From CALLVY01 sp937899855 (lineage in GTDB: Bacteria > Bacteroidota > Bacteroidia > Chitinophagales > Saprospiraceae), in contig JBCBQC010000007.1 in NCBI GenBank assembly GCA_039820405.1, forward strand, positions 62,001 to 126,000: a stretch of 64,000 nucleotides of DNA, read 5' to 3'. The position numbers and the translations under genes were made by a program. Positions 41,784 through 50,724 of this stretch are shown here, one piece after another (position 1 is the first letter of the stretch; each line of letters opens with the position of its first letter). Under the pieces are notes generated by a model. It ran no database searches, was not told the DNA's origin, and saw only the letters and a program-made list of their open reading frames with translations.

Positions 41784-42986
41784 TCAATGCAGGCCGCGAC
41801 GTTTGAGTTCGGTGGCCACCATGCCCAGCTCCCGGCTCATATCTCCGGTAACGGAGCTGTTTTCCTGCGCCCGGCGAACCAGGTAGGGCACCACTTCGCG
41901 TACGGATCCGTAGGGGACGTATTTGGCGACGTTGTAACCGGCGTCGGCCAGGTTGTAGGTAATCTGATCGCTCATCCCGTACAATTGGCAAAAATTGAGG
42001 TGGGGATGGTCCTTGGGGAGCTTGCGCTCGGCGATGAGGCGGGCTTGCAGCTGACAACTTTCGACATTATGCGTCGCGTTGGCCGAAGCGATGCGCTCGT
42101 AATGGTCGATGCAGAACTCCACAGCGGCGTTGTAGTCGCGATCGGTAGCGGCTTTATCGGGCTGGATGGGGGAAGGATAGCCCCGTTCGGCAGCGCGTTC
42201 ACGCTCCTTTTCCATGTAGGCCCCCCGGACCAATTTGGCCCCCAGCAGATAGTCTTTTTTTACGGCCTTTTGGTGGGATTTTTTCAAAAAGGCAAGTCGA
42301 TCGTGGCGGTACATCTGGAAGGTATTGTATACGAACACCTTCTTTTTGTTGTAGCGCTCCATCATCAGGTCCACCAGCTTATCCATCGTATCTTGGACCC
42401 AGCTTTCCTCCGCATCGAAGAAAACGGCGACGCCTTTTTCGCTGGCGGTGTAGCAGATGGCATCGAGTCGTTTGAGGACATTTTGGTATTCGATTTCGGC
42501 ATCACCGGCCAATTTTACCCCATTTTGGAGGTCCTCCAACAATTCGAAGCGCCCCAGTCCGGTGATCTTGCAAGTGACAACGGGGACCGATTCGTTGGTC
42601 GCCCCGAATTCGATGGCGCGAATTACCTCGTTCATCGTTTGGTTAAAATCTTGCTCGCTGCTTTTGGCTTCGGCCCCGTAATCGAGTACGGTTTGGATAT
42701 TGGAGTCAAAGAGTTTGTTGATGGTGGGCTGACATTCCAGGAGGGTCGTTCCCCCCACGAATTGTTCGAAAATGGTCTTTTTGACGATGGTGGAGACAAA
42801 GGGCAAACGCAAACGGACGGCAACCAGCCCCAGTTGGGAGCCGTAGTCTACCAACCATTTCTTGTTCATCAGGCGAAAGAGCCAGGACATCTTTTTGAGT
42901 TCACCATTGGACTTACTGGCAAAAGCAATTTCGGTATTGGTGAAGTCCACCACGTTTTTTTTCTTTTTGATCGTTGAAGAACTCAT
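41784..42986 (-). CDS. putA: Proline dehydrogenase
   Basis: A 400-aa single-domain enzyme that oxidises proline to pyrroline-5-carboxylate, passing electrons to the quinone pool via FAD. Family blocks: KKVFVYNTFQMYRHDRLAFL, GAKLVRGAYMEKERERAAER (Arg and Lys of the FAD/substrate site), NFCQLYGMSDQITYNLADAG, VAKYVPYGSVREVVPYLVRR and AQENSSV. It lacks the C-terminal dehydrogenase domain of PutA, so the next step needs another gene. I start at the ATG 42986 (MSSSTIKKKKNVVDFTNTEI); the longer frame overlaps aroE. It follows aroE by 25 bp. Confidence 0.92.
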   Translation of the reverse strand: MSSSTIKKKKNVVDFTNTEIAFASKSNGELKKMSWLFRLMNKKWLVDYGSQLGLVAVRLRLPFVSTIVKKTIFEQFVGGTTLLECQPTINKLFDSNIQTVLDYGAEAKSSEQDFNQTMNEVIRAIEFGATNESVPVVTCKITGLGRFELLEDLQNGVKLAGDAEIEYQNVLKRLDAICYTASEKGVAVFFDAEESWVQDTMDKLVDLMMERYNKKKVFVYNTFQMYRHDRLAFLKKSHQKAVKKDYLLGAKLVRGAYMEKERERAAERGYPSPIQPDKAATDRDYNAAVEFCIDHYERIASANATHNVESCQLQARLIAERKLPKDHPHLNFCQLYGMSDQITYNLADAGYNVAKYVPYGSVREVVPYLVRRAQENSSVTGDMSRELGMVATELKRRGLH

Positions 42987-43011
42987 GGTACCTATGGATT
43001 GTGAAAGTACA

Positions 43012-43791
43012 TCAATCGGGCTGCGGGCTGGTCCAAATATTCCAGGCCGCTTCCGCCTGGCCGACCAGCATTTCGTATCCATTTTGGATCGTACTCCCTT
43101 GGGCAGCCCCTTTTTTCAAAAATACGGTTTTTTCAGGATTATAAACCAAATCGTACAAGATGTTTTCGGGCCCCAGGGCCGCGTAGGGCAGCTCGGGGCA
43201 GGTATCGACCGCGGGGTAGGTCCCCAGGGGGGTGGTATTGATGAGAAGGGGGTACTGGCGCAGGTGTTCCGGTGTGAGCTGTGCGTAGGTCAAATCCCCC
43301 TTCCCCACCGTCCGTGAAATGCGGCAGTAGGCCAGATCCAGGCGGTCCAGTACGTAGGTCACCGCCTTGGCCGCCCCGCCTGTCCCCAGCACCAAGGCGG
43401 CGGTTACCGGGGCGGGATGTGTCCGCAAGATTCGCCGCAGGGAAGCCTCAAAACCAATGATATCCGTATTGTAGCCCACCCGCTGGTCGCCAAATAACAG
43501 GATGGTATTGACCGCCCCCACCGCCGCCGCCGCCGTGTCCACCTCGGTGAGCCAGGGCAGGACTTGTTCTTTGTAGGGGATGGTGACGTTGAGCCCCCGG
43601 AGTTGGGGGTAACGCTCCCACAGGCGGGGAAGTTCGTCGATGGAGGGAAAGGGGAAAAGCTCGTAATGCGAGCCCGCAATGGCTTCACGACGGAATTTTT
43701 CGGCGAAGTATTTTTTGCTAAAGGAGTGCCCCAAAGGATAGCCAATCAGTCCAAAAAGACGGGGATACTGCGACAAATCGGGAAAGGTCAT
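43012..43791 (-). CDS. aroE: Shikimate dehydrogenase
   Basis: A 259-aa cytoplasmic NADP-dependent enzyme of the shikimate pathway for aromatic amino acids. Landmarks: RLFGLIGYPLGHSFSKKYFA (substrate Ser), GLNVTIPYKEQVLPWLTEVD (catalytic Lys), GAVNTI, the NADP loop ALVLGTGGAAKAVTYVLDRL, INTTPLGTYPAVD and QNGYEMLVGQAEAAWNIW. The start is the ATG 43791. It stops 25 bp before the proline dehydrogenase start and follows DUF368 by 7 bp, so it sits in a three-gene operon. Confidence 0.93.
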   Translation of the reverse strand: MTFPDLSQYPRLFGLIGYPLGHSFSKKYFAEKFRREAIAGSHYELFPFPSIDELPRLWERYPQLRGLNVTIPYKEQVLPWLTEVDTAAAAVGAVNTILLFGDQRVGYNTDIIGFEASLRRILRTHPAPVTAALVLGTGGAAKAVTYVLDRLDLAYCRISRTVGKGDLTYAQLTPEHLRQYPLLINTTPLGTYPAVDTCPELPYAALGPENILYDLVYNPEKTVFLKKGAAQGSTIQNGYEMLVGQAEAAWNIWTSPQPD

Positions 43792-43798
43792 GACGGGA

Positions 43799-44737
43799 TC
43801 AAGCTTGGGAGGAGCCAATGCGCTCCAGTATAAAAACGGAGGTAAAACCCACTAGCATCAGTAGCAGCACACCCCATACCATGGGTTCGCCCTCGTAGGC
43901 GGCGGGCAGTACGGTTTCTTCCAAAAAGGGCACTTCCAGGCCCTTGGAATTGGTCCGGTAGGAGATTACATTGCGCCAGGGCCAGATTTTGTTGAGCGAG
44001 CCGAGCATAAAGCCCGTGAGCAGGGCCAGCGTCGGCGTGCGGTAGTATTTAAAGGTCCACGACAATAGGCGGGCAAAGGAGACCAAGCCCACCAAACAGC
44101 CCGTCCCAAAAACGGCCAGGACGATCAAGCTGCGGGGCTCAAAGGTTTCCAGCGCCTCTCTGACCGTCGGTAGAATGTAGGTGTACATGCCCATCAGTAG
44201 GAGGATAAAGCTCCCCGAAATTCCGGGTAGCAGCAGTGCCGAAATGGCGATCATGCCGGAGAGGAAGACGAACCAAAGGGCTTCGTTGCCCTGGGCCGGA
44301 CTCGCCACGGTAATGTAGAAAGCCAGTCCCGCCCCCAGTGCGATGGCCAGCAGCTCGGCCGGGCCCCAGCGCGGCACCTGCCGCCCGATGTAAATGGCCG
44401 AGCTGAGGATCAAACCAAAGAAAAAGGCCCAGAGCAGCTGCGGATAATTTTCCAACAAATGGGTTACCCCAAAGACCCCCACCACAATTCCCAGCGCCAT
44501 CCCCAGCACCAAACTGACCAAAAACGAACCGTTGATTTGCCGCCACAAAGCCCGCCAACCCTCCCGGCGAAGGGTACCGATCAGCGAAAAATTAAAAGCC
44601 TGGATGGTATTCAGCAGTTTTTCGTAAATGCCCGTGATAAAGGCAATCGTACCTCCCGAAACGCCCGGTATGACCTCGGCAATTCCCATCGCCATGCCTT
44701 TCAGTGCGTTCTGCCAGAGCGGTGCTTCTTTTTTCAT
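43799..44737 (-). CDS. DUF368 family membrane protein
   Basis: A 312-aa polytopic protein with eight to nine hydrophobic segments. The N-terminal block NALKGMAMGIAEVIPGVSGG, then TIAFITGIYEKLL, and the second GISGSFILLLMGMYTYILPT are the DUF368 signatures. Members have been proposed to flip polyprenyl phosphate across the membrane in some bacteria; here that is an inference. It is the first gene of the DUF368-aroE-proline dehydrogenase operon. Its promoter box (44742-44749) lies so close to the ATG that the transcript may be leaderless. Confidence 0.85.
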   Translation of the reverse strand: MKKEAPLWQNALKGMAMGIAEVIPGVSGGTIAFITGIYEKLLNTIQAFNFSLIGTLRREGWRALWRQINGSFLVSLVLGMALGIVVGVFGVTHLLENYPQLLWAFFFGLILSSAIYIGRQVPRWGPAELLAIALGAGLAFYITVASPAQGNEALWFVFLSGMIAISALLLPGISGSFILLLMGMYTYILPTVREALETFEPRSLIVLAVFGTGCLVGLVSFARLLSWTFKYYRTPTLALLTGFMLGSLNKIWPWRNVISYRTNSKGLEVPFLEETVLPAAYEGEPMVWGVLLLMLVGFTSVFILERIGSSQA

Positions 44738-44741
44738 GGCG

Positions 44742-44775
44742 CAAAGGTAAGGAAGAATTTTGAGTTGTTTTCCAA
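44742..44775 (-). promoter_or_regulatory. Putative promoter of the DUF368 operon; probably leaderless
   Basis: Minus-strand TACCTTTG (44749-44742), a perfect -7 box, only 4 nt from the ATG at 44737. A TTG lies 23 bp upstream of the box (44775-44773). The spacing equals that of the RidA gene promoter, suggesting transcripts that begin at the start codon. Confidence 0.5.
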
Positions 44776-46038
44776 CTACTGGTGGGGTCGAACATTCTTT
44801 TTATCCTCCTCCCTCATAATGGGTCGCGTAGGCAGTGGCTCCCAGGAAGTCGGCTCCAAATCGAAAATCTCGGAGACCTTGGGCTGCCCCGCATCGACCC
44901 AACAGGTGTACCAAACGCTTCCCACCGCGTGGATCGCCCCCCGCATCCGCCGCTCCACCTGGTCGCCCAGCGCTCGGTGGTAAGCCTCGGCAAACTGGCG
45001 ACACTCCATACGGACGGTCCGCCCGTTGCGTTCTTCGTAACAGAACTGCTGATCCTCCGGGAAGCTACGCCGCAGCCGTTGTTCGATCTGCAGTAAGCTG
45101 TCGACGTAGCCGTGACTCTCGAGTACGATGCCCCAGTAGTAATCCACCGGCTGGCTGATGTACTCCGCGCGTCCGACGAAATAGTCAAACTCCTCGTCGG
45201 CAAACAGCTCGGGAATACGGCTTTCCCAGAAAGCGTGAATCCCCAGCTGATTGGTGAGCTGGCCATTGTAGTTCTCCGTGGTGTGGAGGGGAACGTGCGC
45301 ATCGCCGAGGTAATGGCCAATCTCCGCGGAGAGTTGGAGGATCCGGGGGCCGTTTTGCTGAAAAAAGGCCTCGGTCAGGCGGCGCTGCATCCGTACCAGG
45401 TGGTAGGGTAAAATGCCGTATTCGGAAAAGCGATCGACCGCCCAGATCTCCTGAATGGCGGGGGGCAGGCGCTCGCGTTCCAGGACCTTTCGCAGGCTGT
45501 CCGCGGCGATGCTCCAGTGTTCTTCGTAGTATTGGGAAATTACGTTGTGGTAGAAAAAACGGCCGTACCAATCGGCATCCAACAAGAGGGAGTCGCGTCC
45601 GAAAAGGGATCGGAGGGCCGGCCCCTTCCACACGATGGTTTCTTCCGTCTGACGGGTTTGCTGATAATCCACCAATTGCAGCGTATCTCCCGTCTCCGTC
45701 CGCACGTAAAACTCGGTGTACTTTTGCAGGGTTTTGGACCAGGTCCGCGGGACATTGTCAAAGGGGTACTGCCCCCAGTGATCGAGGTCGATGTAGTGCC
45801 GGACGGCCTCGTGTTTGGTGGCGTAACGGCGTTTGTCGGGATCGACCGAGTGCTCCGTCAGGTACTCGATGTGGTGTTTGTACATCGGGATCAGGTCGAT
45901 GGGGAGGGTGAATACGGCCAAGCGGTTGATTCGGCGGTGCCCAAAAAAGCCCCAATCCTCTACCCAGGCGCTACTGCTCAGGAGCAGCAAAAAGGCCGCG
46001 GCCAGGAGAGAGGCGGAGGATAGGGGGAGCTGACGCAT
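44776..46038 (-). CDS. S1/P1-nuclease or zinc-dependent phospholipase C-like exported protein
   Basis: A 420-aa protein with an N-terminal signal peptide (MRQLPLSSASLLAAAFLLLL). The mature start is WGFFGHRRINRLAVFTLP, whose Trp and His bind zinc in the S1/P1 nuclease and phospholipase C families. The second zinc cluster is LSAEIGHYLGDAHVPLHTTE (H-x3-D-x-H-x-P) and later NQLGIHAFWESRIPEL. The sequence continues with charged alpha-helical parts. It should be periplasmic and either cut single-stranded nucleic acids or phospholipids. It is followed, with a 12-bp gap from DUF4340, by genes of the gliding ABC system, but a link is not shown. Confidence 0.8.
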   Translation of the reverse strand: MRQLPLSSASLLAAAFLLLLSSSAWVEDWGFFGHRRINRLAVFTLPIDLIPMYKHHIEYLTEHSVDPDKRRYATKHEAVRHYIDLDHWGQYPFDNVPRTWSKTLQKYTEFYVRTETGDTLQLVDYQQTRQTEETIVWKGPALRSLFGRDSLLLDADWYGRFFYHNVISQYYEEHWSIAADSLRKVLERERLPPAIQEIWAVDRFSEYGILPYHLVRMQRRLTEAFFQQNGPRILQLSAEIGHYLGDAHVPLHTTENYNGQLTNQLGIHAFWESRIPELFADEEFDYFVGRAEYISQPVDYYWGIVLESHGYVDSLLQIEQRLRRSFPEDQQFCYEERNGRTVRMECRQFAEAYHRALGDQVERRMRGAIHAVGSVWYTCWVDAGQPKVSEIFDLEPTSWEPLPTRPIMREEDKKNVRPHQ

Positions 46039-46050
46039 GATGGAAAGGAT

Positions 46051-47085
46051 TTAGAAAAAGGCATCGTAAGACCAGAACAACTCGCCCATGACCCGGTGCT
46101 GGACCAGGAAGAAATCCTTCTCGTTGTAGTCGGCGTAGTAGCGGAAAACTTTGCGGGTGACGGGCTGTACCTCCCCTTCCTTATCGTAAACGGGGTCATC
46201 GTCGGGAAAGATGGGGATAAAGCGCACCTTTTTGACCGTACCGTCGGTTCGAGTCAGGGTGAGGGTACAGAAGGGAATTTGCTGGAGAATTTGCTCGCGC
46301 TCCGGGTTCTTGTTTTCGATGGCCTCCGCGATTCGGGATTCAAATTTCACCAAGAAAGCTTCCACTTGCCCCAATTTGACCTCGCGGTCGATCACCGGAG
46401 TGGTGGCGGCATTGGGTTTGACCTCGTAGCGATTCCGGCCCAGGCGATTGAGGGTAAAGGAGTGCTGGAGGTAATCGGGGTCGGGGTAGTCGATAGAAAC
46501 CGATTGAATGTCTTCCAATTTGTCGCGGAAAACGCTCTTGTCGCGCCACTCCGCCCCCACCAGACCGTAGCGGTTTTGGAGGTTGCCCACAAAACGGGGG
46601 ATGTGGGCCACCAGGGGTTCGTTGGAATTTTCCAGAATCATAAAGGTGCCCGCCTCATCGTGCGAAGAGCCCCCGACGTAGTAGCATTTGATTTTTTCGC
46701 CTTTTTTATCGTAAAGCTCGACCTTGGTTCCCACCGAAGAGAGGTTATCGACCATAAAGCTCTTGGCGGCCTCGGCGGGACGGTATTTGACCCGAACGTT
46801 TTCGATCACGTCGAGCAGGAGCTCCATGGCACTCGGCCGGGCCAGGTACTCGCCATTGAGCGTCCAATCGTTGCCATTGCCCCGTCTTTCGAGGGTAGTT
46901 TGGTTGCCCTTCCGATCGGCGAGAAAGATTTTGTGGACCTGCTTGACGTTTTCCACCGCAAACAGCAGCTCGAATTTGCCTTCGGCAACACTATTGCCCG
47001 TGGCCACACTCCCCGAGCGCAGGTACTGTACCGTCCCCAGCCCCAGAACGGCAAAAATTACCAGTAAGATCAAAGTACGTTTCAT
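46051..47085 (-). CDS. DUF4340 domain protein associated with the gliding ABC transporter
   Basis: A 344-aa membrane-anchored protein with one N-terminal segment (MKRTLILLVIFAVLGLGTVQ) and a long, beta-rich periplasmic domain, for example KIFLADRKGNQTTLERRGNG and SVSIDYPDPDYLQHSFTLNR. The VENVKQVHKIFLADRKGNQT block and the final SYDAFF end fit DUF4340, found next to GldG-type ABC genes. It lies 18 bp downstream of the GldF-GldG gene and probably shares its transcript. It may be a periplasmic subunit of the same system. Confidence 0.8.
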   Translation of the reverse strand: MKRTLILLVIFAVLGLGTVQYLRSGSVATGNSVAEGKFELLFAVENVKQVHKIFLADRKGNQTTLERRGNGNDWTLNGEYLARPSAMELLLDVIENVRVKYRPAEAAKSFMVDNLSSVGTKVELYDKKGEKIKCYYVGGSSHDEAGTFMILENSNEPLVAHIPRFVGNLQNRYGLVGAEWRDKSVFRDKLEDIQSVSIDYPDPDYLQHSFTLNRLGRNRYEVKPNAATTPVIDREVKLGQVEAFLVKFESRIAEAIENKNPEREQILQQIPFCTLTLTRTDGTVKKVRFIPIFPDDDPVYDKEGEVQPVTRKVFRYYADYNEKDFFLVQHRVMGELFWSYDAFF

Positions 47086-47103
47086 AATTTTTTTGATTGA
47101 GGA

Positions 47104-49530
47104 TCAACGCGCGTATCGCCGGCGTCGCATCCAATTATACAATAAGCCAAACAACAACAAGAACAGAATGGGCAGTACAATATTTATCATTTGCCATTTG
47201 GTTTCCTCCGCTTTGGCCTTCACCGTATCCAAGAGTCGTAGCTTGACATCTTTTCCCCGCGCCTCAATGACCCCCTTCTCATCGATCAGATACTCCACGG
47301 CATTGATCAGAAAGTTGTTATTGGCCGTAAAAACACGGCGCTCGAAGGGATTGAACCCAACGGGTTGGTAACCATCGCCACTGGGATTGAGGAAGTTTTT
47401 AGCCACATCCCCATCCGCCACAACGATCATCTTGGTCGGAACGCTTCTTTCCCGATATTCCAATCCCAACTGCGTCAGCCCCTCACTGAAGGACTCGGAC
47501 ACCCGCCCCTTGTACAAGGACGGGAACTCCCCCTCCAACAACACCGCCAGATTCTGGCGCCCCTTGTTGAACTTAGAGGGATCGGGATCGTAGCGCAGGA
47601 TTTCAAAATTGAGTCGAACCGGGGGCAATTGGAGTCGGCTGAGGTTGGAAGATTGCAACAAAACCGTTTTTTTGACGGGTGTGCTGGTGCGGATGGTATC
47701 GACCGAACTGGGAAAGTACAAATTGATCCGGTCGAGGCTCTTGACGATGGGGTGATTGCTGGTAGGAGCCACGAGGGGATGGTAGTACCAGGGGAAAAGG
47801 TCATACTGCTTGCCCGACCCCAGTTGTCCACTGACCAGCGGAATGCGCGTACACTCCAGGTCGAGTACCAAATTGGGTTGGATCCGGGCACCGTATTTAA
47901 ACAGTTGGTCTTCGAGATTGAGGGGATATTCCACCGGGACGTATTCGTTGCGCACCCGCAAACTGTCCAAATTGACCGCCAAACGGTCGATCAACCACAG
48001 CACCTTCCCCCCATTCATCACGTACTGGTCGATTTTAAACTTGTCCTGTTCCGAAAACGCACCCCGGGGCCGCGCCACCACCAGTACCGCACAATCCTGA
48101 CTGATTTGAACCACGCTGTCCAGATCGATAAAATCCGTATTGTAAAAGCCAAACAGCTCCTCCCGGAAGGCTTGTACCTGCGGTGGGGCCAGCTCGCCGT
48201 GCCCCTCCGTAAATAGGACGGTGGGCTTGGAAAAACTGAGAATTTTGGAAATGATATTGGTCAACTTATACTCCAACAAACCGATGGAATTGTTGAGCAC
48301 CACCTGGCTGGGGACTCCGAGCATTTCGCTTTCCAACAGATTGACGGACCGCTCGCGACCCCGGTAAAAAACCTGCGCGTAGGGATAGATCACAATCTCC
48401 TTGTTCCCATCGGCAGACTTGACCCGCAAGTTGGTGGGTTCGATCCCCAGTTCGAGCAGGGCCAAGCGTCTTTCGTTCCGCTCCTCCACCGTACCTTCAT
48501 TGGGGTCTTCGAAGGAAAACTCCACCAGGCCCGATTCCGACTGAAAATCAAGTAGCAACTGGCGTACGGCATTTTGGAGCCGTTTGAAACCGGCGGGAAA
48601 ATCACCGTCGAGCAGAACGTTGACGTAGAGCACCTCATCCAGATCACGCAGCATTTTTTTGGTGGGCTCAGTTAGGGTATACCGCTTTTCCTCGGTAAGG
48701 TCGGAGATAAAGTAAAAGGGCTGGGCCAGGATGTTGAGAAAAATCAGGATGCCCAAAACGAGGAAGGCCTGGGTCAGGCTTTGCCAGCTAAAATTACCCT
48801 GCCACTTGCGGCGCTCCAGCGAAGTTTTGGTAAACACCAAAAAGATTGCGATGATGGAGAGGAAGTACACCAAGTCGCGACTGTCGAGCAGCCCACGGCT
48901 GATGGAATTGTAGTGGTAGTCGATCCCCAGCATCTGGATGACGTCGTCGACCTTGCCCACGAAGATGGGAAGGGAGCTGAGGAAGTAAAAGCCCAGGTGG
49001 ACGAAAAAGCAAAGAAAGACCGCCAGGACGAAGGAGACGATTTGGTTATTGGTCAGGCTGGAGGCAAAGATACCGATGGCTACGTAGGCGGCCGCCAGCA
49101 GGGCCAGCCCGAGGTAAGAACCCAGGATGGCGCCGGAATCGAGATTGCCCGGGGGAGAGCCCAGTTGGTACACCGAGTAGTAGTACAAGATGGTGGGCAA
49201 AAGGGAAAACAGGACCAGGACCACGCAGGCCAGGTATTTGCCCAGGATGATGGCCCAATCGGACAAGGGGCGGGTGGCCAATAGCTCGATGGTTCCGCTT
49301 TGCTGCTCCTCGGCAAAGGAGCGCATGGTAATGGCGGGGATGAGAAACAAAAAGATAAAGGGAGCGATACTAAACAGCTGATCGAGCGTGGCGTAACTGT
49401 AGTTGAGGATGCTAAAATCGGGAAAAACCCACATGATCAGACCCATCATGATCAGGAAAACCCCGATAACGATGTAACCGATGAGCGAGCTAAAGATGGC
49501 GTTGATTTCTTTGAGAAAGATACTTAACAT
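47104..49530 (-). CDS. gldFG: GldF-GldG fusion (gliding-associated ABC permease and substrate-binding subunit)
   Basis: An 808-aa fusion. Residues 1-240 are a six-segment ABC-2 permease (KEINAIFSSLIGYIVIGVFL, then MRSFAEEQQSGTIELLATRP, typical for GldF). Residues about 245-808 are GldG: an anchor, then a periplasmic domain with KPTVLFTEGHGELAPPQVQA, DQYVMNGGKVLWLIDRLAVN and FNPFERRVFTANNNFLINAV, and a last anchor (NIVLPILFLLLFGLLYNWMR). In Flavobacterium these are separate gldF and gldG genes. With GldA they form the ABC transporter needed for gliding in that model. The start ATG at 49530 fits the permease opening MLSIFLKEI. Confidence 0.88.
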   Translation of the reverse strand: MLSIFLKEINAIFSSLIGYIVIGVFLIMMGLIMWVFPDFSILNYSYATLDQLFSIAPFIFLFLIPAITMRSFAEEQQSGTIELLATRPLSDWAIILGKYLACVVLVLFSLLPTILYYYSVYQLGSPPGNLDSGAILGSYLGLALLAAAYVAIGIFASSLTNNQIVSFVLAVFLCFFVHLGFYFLSSLPIFVGKVDDVIQMLGIDYHYNSISRGLLDSRDLVYFLSIIAIFLVFTKTSLERRKWQGNFSWQSLTQAFLVLGILIFLNILAQPFYFISDLTEEKRYTLTEPTKKMLRDLDEVLYVNVLLDGDFPAGFKRLQNAVRQLLLDFQSESGLVEFSFEDPNEGTVEERNERRLALLELGIEPTNLRVKSADGNKEIVIYPYAQVFYRGRERSVNLLESEMLGVPSQVVLNNSIGLLEYKLTNIISKILSFSKPTVLFTEGHGELAPPQVQAFREELFGFYNTDFIDLDSVVQISQDCAVLVVARPRGAFSEQDKFKIDQYVMNGGKVLWLIDRLAVNLDSLRVRNEYVPVEYPLNLEDQLFKYGARIQPNLVLDLECTRIPLVSGQLGSGKQYDLFPWYYHPLVAPTSNHPIVKSLDRINLYFPSSVDTIRTSTPVKKTVLLQSSNLSRLQLPPVRLNFEILRYDPDPSKFNKGRQNLAVLLEGEFPSLYKGRVSESFSEGLTQLGLEYRERSVPTKMIVVADGDVAKNFLNPSGDGYQPVGFNPFERRVFTANNNFLINAVEYLIDEKGVIEARGKDVKLRLLDTVKAKAEETKWQMINIVLPILFLLLFGLLYNWMRRRRYAR

Positions 49531-49567
49531 GTGCGTTTATTCCATTGGTACGGTACTAAGGACCGGG

Positions 49568-49591
49568 TTTTCAGTAGTATTTTCAGTAGTA
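49568..49591. repeat. Two tandem copies of a 12-bp unit
   Basis: TTTTCAGTAGTA occurs twice without gap (49568-49579 and 49580-49591), between the GNAT stop and the GldF-GldG start. Too short for a mobile element; origin unknown. Confidence 0.7.
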
Positions 49592-49593
49592 TG

Positions 49594-50043
49594 CTAAAGG
49601 GCTTTGCCAAAACAGCGGCTGGTGGCCACGTTTTCATATTGATCGTAATTGGGGATGGGCTGGTAATCGTTTTTGCGGTACAAGGCGATGGCCTCGGGAT
49701 AGCGGACACCGGTTTCGAGCACGCAGCGCTCCCGCCCCAGCTCCCGGGCCCAATGCTCCAAACCCCGCAGCAATTCGGTGGCAATTCCCCGCCCCCGCGC
49801 CGCCGCCCGGACGTACATCCGTTTGACCTCCATGGCCCGTTCGCCGTGGGGCTTGATCGCTCCACAGGCCAAGGGTACCCCCGCCTCGTAGGCCACCAGC
49901 ACGTGACGCAGGCTTTCGATACCATTGAACTGGAAGTAAAAGTCGTGGTCCGCACCATCCCGCTGGCGCGTCAGCTCGTCGAGCTCGCTGACCAGGTGCT
50001 GAAAGTCAGTATTCTCTGCGTTGGTACGTACGATTTCAATCAT
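49594..50043 (-). CDS. GNAT family N-acetyltransferase
   Basis: A 149-aa acetyltransferase. The acetyl-CoA-binding block is MEVKRMYVRAAARGRGIATE (R-x-x-G-x-G/A, the R-G-R-G-I loop), then LLRGLEHWARELGRERCVLE and RYPEAIALYRKNDYQPIPNY. The substrate is unknown. It overlaps the exported unknown by 8 bp upstream and ends 63 bp before the GldF-GldG start, so it sits inside the gliding-gene cluster without an evident connection. Confidence 0.85.
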   Translation of the reverse strand: MIEIVRTNAENTDFQHLVSELDELTRQRDGADHDFYFQFNGIESLRHVLVAYEAGVPLACGAIKPHGERAMEVKRMYVRAAARGRGIATELLRGLEHWARELGRERCVLETGVRYPEAIALYRKNDYQPIPNYDQYENVATSRCFGKAL

Positions 50044-50722
50044 CGGCTTCGGTTTTGATGTTTACGGGGTTGCGATCGACGTAGATGAGCAGACACTTAA
50101 ACAGCTTTTCCTCCACCTCGTCCAAATTCATGGCATCCAGCGTCTGGACCAGCCGCTCGTCGTCACCAATCCAGCGGCGAAGGTTGTAAGGGTTGAAGTC
50201 GAGTACCTCGCCCGTCTCGAAGTGGAGGATTTTTTCGTACAGGATGGTCTCCTCCCGATCGACCCAGGCGCGGCGAAATACAAAATCCGTATTGGGGATG
50301 TAGACGGGCATCTCGACGCTGCGCATCTCCTCGTTTTCGTAGTTGAAATAACAGATCTTCCCCCGCAAGCGCAGCCCCGCAAAAACGGTCAGGCTGCGAT
50401 TGACGCTGCCCCGGGGTAGCCGGACATAAGGTATCCCCCCCAAGCAGATGCCCCACAAGCTATCCAGCGCAACGGGCAGGGCACTCGAAGCTTGAATGTA
50501 CTCCACTTGGGCCATAAAATTTTGGGGGTTGGAGTAGACGCTGGCCTGGACCTCCTCCCAGCTGGCATCGGGTTGGTTGCGTTGGAAAGATTCGAAAGAG
50601 TAGTAGATGCCGTCGGTAAACTTAAAGTTCTTTTGCAGCCGCAGGGAATCCTGAGCCCCCAGCCCCAGGCACGGGGCCTGGCACAGTAAGAGCAGGACGA
50701 TATGTCGGTAGTCTAAGCCCAT
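50036..50722 (-). CDS. Exported protein of unknown function
   Basis: A 228-aa protein with an N-terminal signal peptide (MGLDYRHIVLLLLCQAPCLG). The mature part has GIYYSFESFQRNQPDASWEE and KICYFNYENEEMRSVEMPVY, and no cysteine cluster or enzyme motif I recognise. It is likely periplasmic or outer-membrane associated. It starts 2 bp from the GldA stop and overlaps the following GNAT gene by 8 bp, which places it in the gldA operon. It could be an accessory factor of the ABC system. Confidence 0.65.
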   Translation of the reverse strand: MGLDYRHIVLLLLCQAPCLGLGAQDSLRLQKNFKFTDGIYYSFESFQRNQPDASWEEVQASVYSNPQNFMAQVEYIQASSALPVALDSLWGICLGGIPYVRLPRGSVNRSLTVFAGLRLRGKICYFNYENEEMRSVEMPVYIPNTDFVFRRAWVDREETILYEKILHFETGEVLDFNPYNLRRWIGDDERLVQTLDAMNLDEVEEKLFKCLLIYVDRNPVNIKTEADD

Positions 50723-50724
50723 AG

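Noticed and set aside
41787..42977. A 396-codon frame opposite proline dehydrogenase
   Set aside because: Antisense shadow of a recognised gene.
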